Below, piece by piece: positions 63,476 to 64,000 of a DNA stretch of 64,000 nucleotides. A model generated the notes under the pieces. It ran no database searches and was not told where the DNA came from. It worked only from the letters and a program-made list of their open reading frames with translations. The DNA comes from Actinomadura sp. BRA 177 (GTDB taxonomy: Bacteria > Actinomycetota > Actinomycetes > Streptosporangiales > Streptosporangiaceae). The position numbers and the translations under genes were made by a program. The stretch lies in the NCBI RefSeq assembly GCF_013372625.1, contig NZ_JABXFD010000264.1, positions 23,987-87,986 on the forward strand, in the 5' to 3' direction. How positions within the stretch are numbered: the first letter of the stretch is position 1; each line of letters begins with the position of its first letter.

Positions 63476-63949
63476 CTCCCCCGCCCCGGTGAACCAGCGC
63501 CCACGCACAAGGTTGTCGCCGAGGAACGGGCGGTAGTCCCCGCTATAGGCCTCGGCCACCAGCCCCGACGGGAATCCGGGGACCCGCACGGGCACAGGAC
63601 GGAACGACATCACATGGGCGGTACCGGGCTGGGCCTGCAGCAACGCGGTCACCTGCTGCTCGGACAGACCGTCCGACGTTCGCGGGTCAACGCCCACGCT
63701 GACGGACGTGTGCCCCTCGGCGTCCGCCGTGAGGATCTTCGAGACCGTCTGGTGGAGGCCGAACCCCATGGTCACCGCGGTCACGCCGAGGCACAGCCCG
63801 GCAGCGCCCATGTGATGTCGTTCCGTCCTGTGCCCGTGCGGGTCCCCGGATTCCCGTCGGGGCTGGTGGCCGAGGCCTATAGCGGGGACTACCGCCCGTT
63901 CCCCGGCGACACCCTTGTGCTTGGGCGCTGGTTCACCGGGGCGGGGGAG
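63476..63949. repeat. 144-bp inverted repeat of permease sequence
   Basis: Arms 63476-63619 and 63806-63949 are inverted copies with about four mismatches, separated by 186 bp. Both encode the same permease segment (FRPVPVRVPGFPSGLVAEAY) on opposite strands. Similarity continues beyond the right arm toward the end of the window, where the copy reads VVTGAVRRRC. Confidence 0.85.
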
Positions 63950-64000
63950 GGGTGGTGACGGGGGCGGTGCGGCGTCGGTGCCGTCTTGCCCGGCCGGGCG
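63806..64000 (+). pseudogene. Second, inverted permease fragment at window end
   Basis: The plus strand encodes the same FtsX-like extracytoplasmic segment as the minus-strand gene to its left (SGDYRPFPGDTLVLGRWFTG), then VVTGAVRRRC to the end. It starts abruptly at 63806 without any start codon or N-terminal helix. It may continue beyond the window. Confidence 0.6.

Larger units (their letters stand above)
62813..63811 (-). pseudogene. FtsX/MacB-like ABC permease, broken by a TnpB-element remnant
   Basis: Two permease segments on the minus strand are separated by foreign sequence. The N-proximal segment (63455-63811: GFGLHQTVSKIL, PVPVRVPGFPSGLVAEAYSG) is the first extracytoplasmic domain with part of helix 1. 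The C-proximal segment (62813-63221: RDLGVLKAIGMAPRQVVAMM) is the last helices. The middle several hundred residues are missing and replaced by 63222-63454. The upstream end is cut at 63806-63811 by an inverted-repeat junction. It was probably the transporter of the adjacent two-component system. Confidence 0.78.

Overview
The window is high-GC DNA (roughly 70% or more in most genes) with dense, short-spaced genes, many GTG starts and several gene families typical of Actinobacteria: WhiJ-like XRE regulators with DUF397 partners, an ECF41 sigma factor, PucR, a PimB-like glycosyltransferase, and a family 2B encapsulin with 2-methylisoborneol genes. Together these suggest a soil actinomycete, most likely of the Actinomadura/Thermomonosporaceae or wider Streptosporangiales group. 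The genus is an inference from gene content. No rRNA, tRNA or CRISPR array was seen.

Region by region. 1-10.0 kb: a catabolic block on the + strand with aldehyde dehydrogenase (5' end outside the window), agmatinase-type ureohydrolase, dimethylformamidase-like hydrolase, cupin, PucR regulator, APC amino-acid/amine permease and a large CehA/McbA-type PHP hydrolase. It looks like a route for an amine, guanidino or amide compound. 10.0-15.8 kb: housekeeping genes (LOG-family protein, dapE, a phosphopantetheinyl transferase, dapD, a membrane-anchored muramidase-like protein), interrupted by a tnpB-only IS605-type element. 15.8-34 kb: an accessory, defence-like island with lower and uneven GC. It holds a type I restriction system whose hsdM start is fused to an AbiEi antitoxin fragment, XRE/DUF397 modules, a divergent class II ribonucleotide-reductase-like protein with Nudix enzymes, a nonsense-interrupted regulator, decayed MFS and TPR genes, secreted I36 and NucA/NucB proteins, RadC and a GmrSD-type (DUF262/HNH) nuclease.

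34-49.4 kb: cell-envelope and transport genes (PimB-like mannosyltransferase, two MFS exporters, two DMT proteins, a GT28-type glycosyltransferase, a NodB deacetylase), an ECF41 sigma factor with a likely divergent autoregulated promoter pair, a frameshifted carboxymuconolactone-decarboxylase-family gene, fragments of a TauD dioxygenase and an ABC binding protein, a cholesterol oxidase with a KstR-like operator, and a secreted alpha/beta hydrolase. 49.4-52.9 kb: a second XRE module with four tandem DUF397 paralogues and small divergent genes. 53.0-56.4 kb: a three-gene operon (family 2B encapsulin, geranyl-diphosphate C-methyltransferase, 2-methylisoborneol synthase), which should make the odorant 2-methylisoborneol with the cyclase packaged in a protein shell.

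56.5-64 kb: a truncated FAD monooxygenase abutting a truncated ABC binding-lipoprotein gene, a PLP-dependent decarboxylase, htpG, an in-frame response-regulator/histidine-kinase deletion fusion, and an FtsX-like permease pseudogene. The permease is broken by a 233-bp remnant of the same TnpB family that keeps the right end and guide-RNA scaffold but only the last codons of the protein. A 144-bp inverted repeat of permease sequence closes the window. Several truncation junctions and degraded genes mark this genome segment as recently rearranged.
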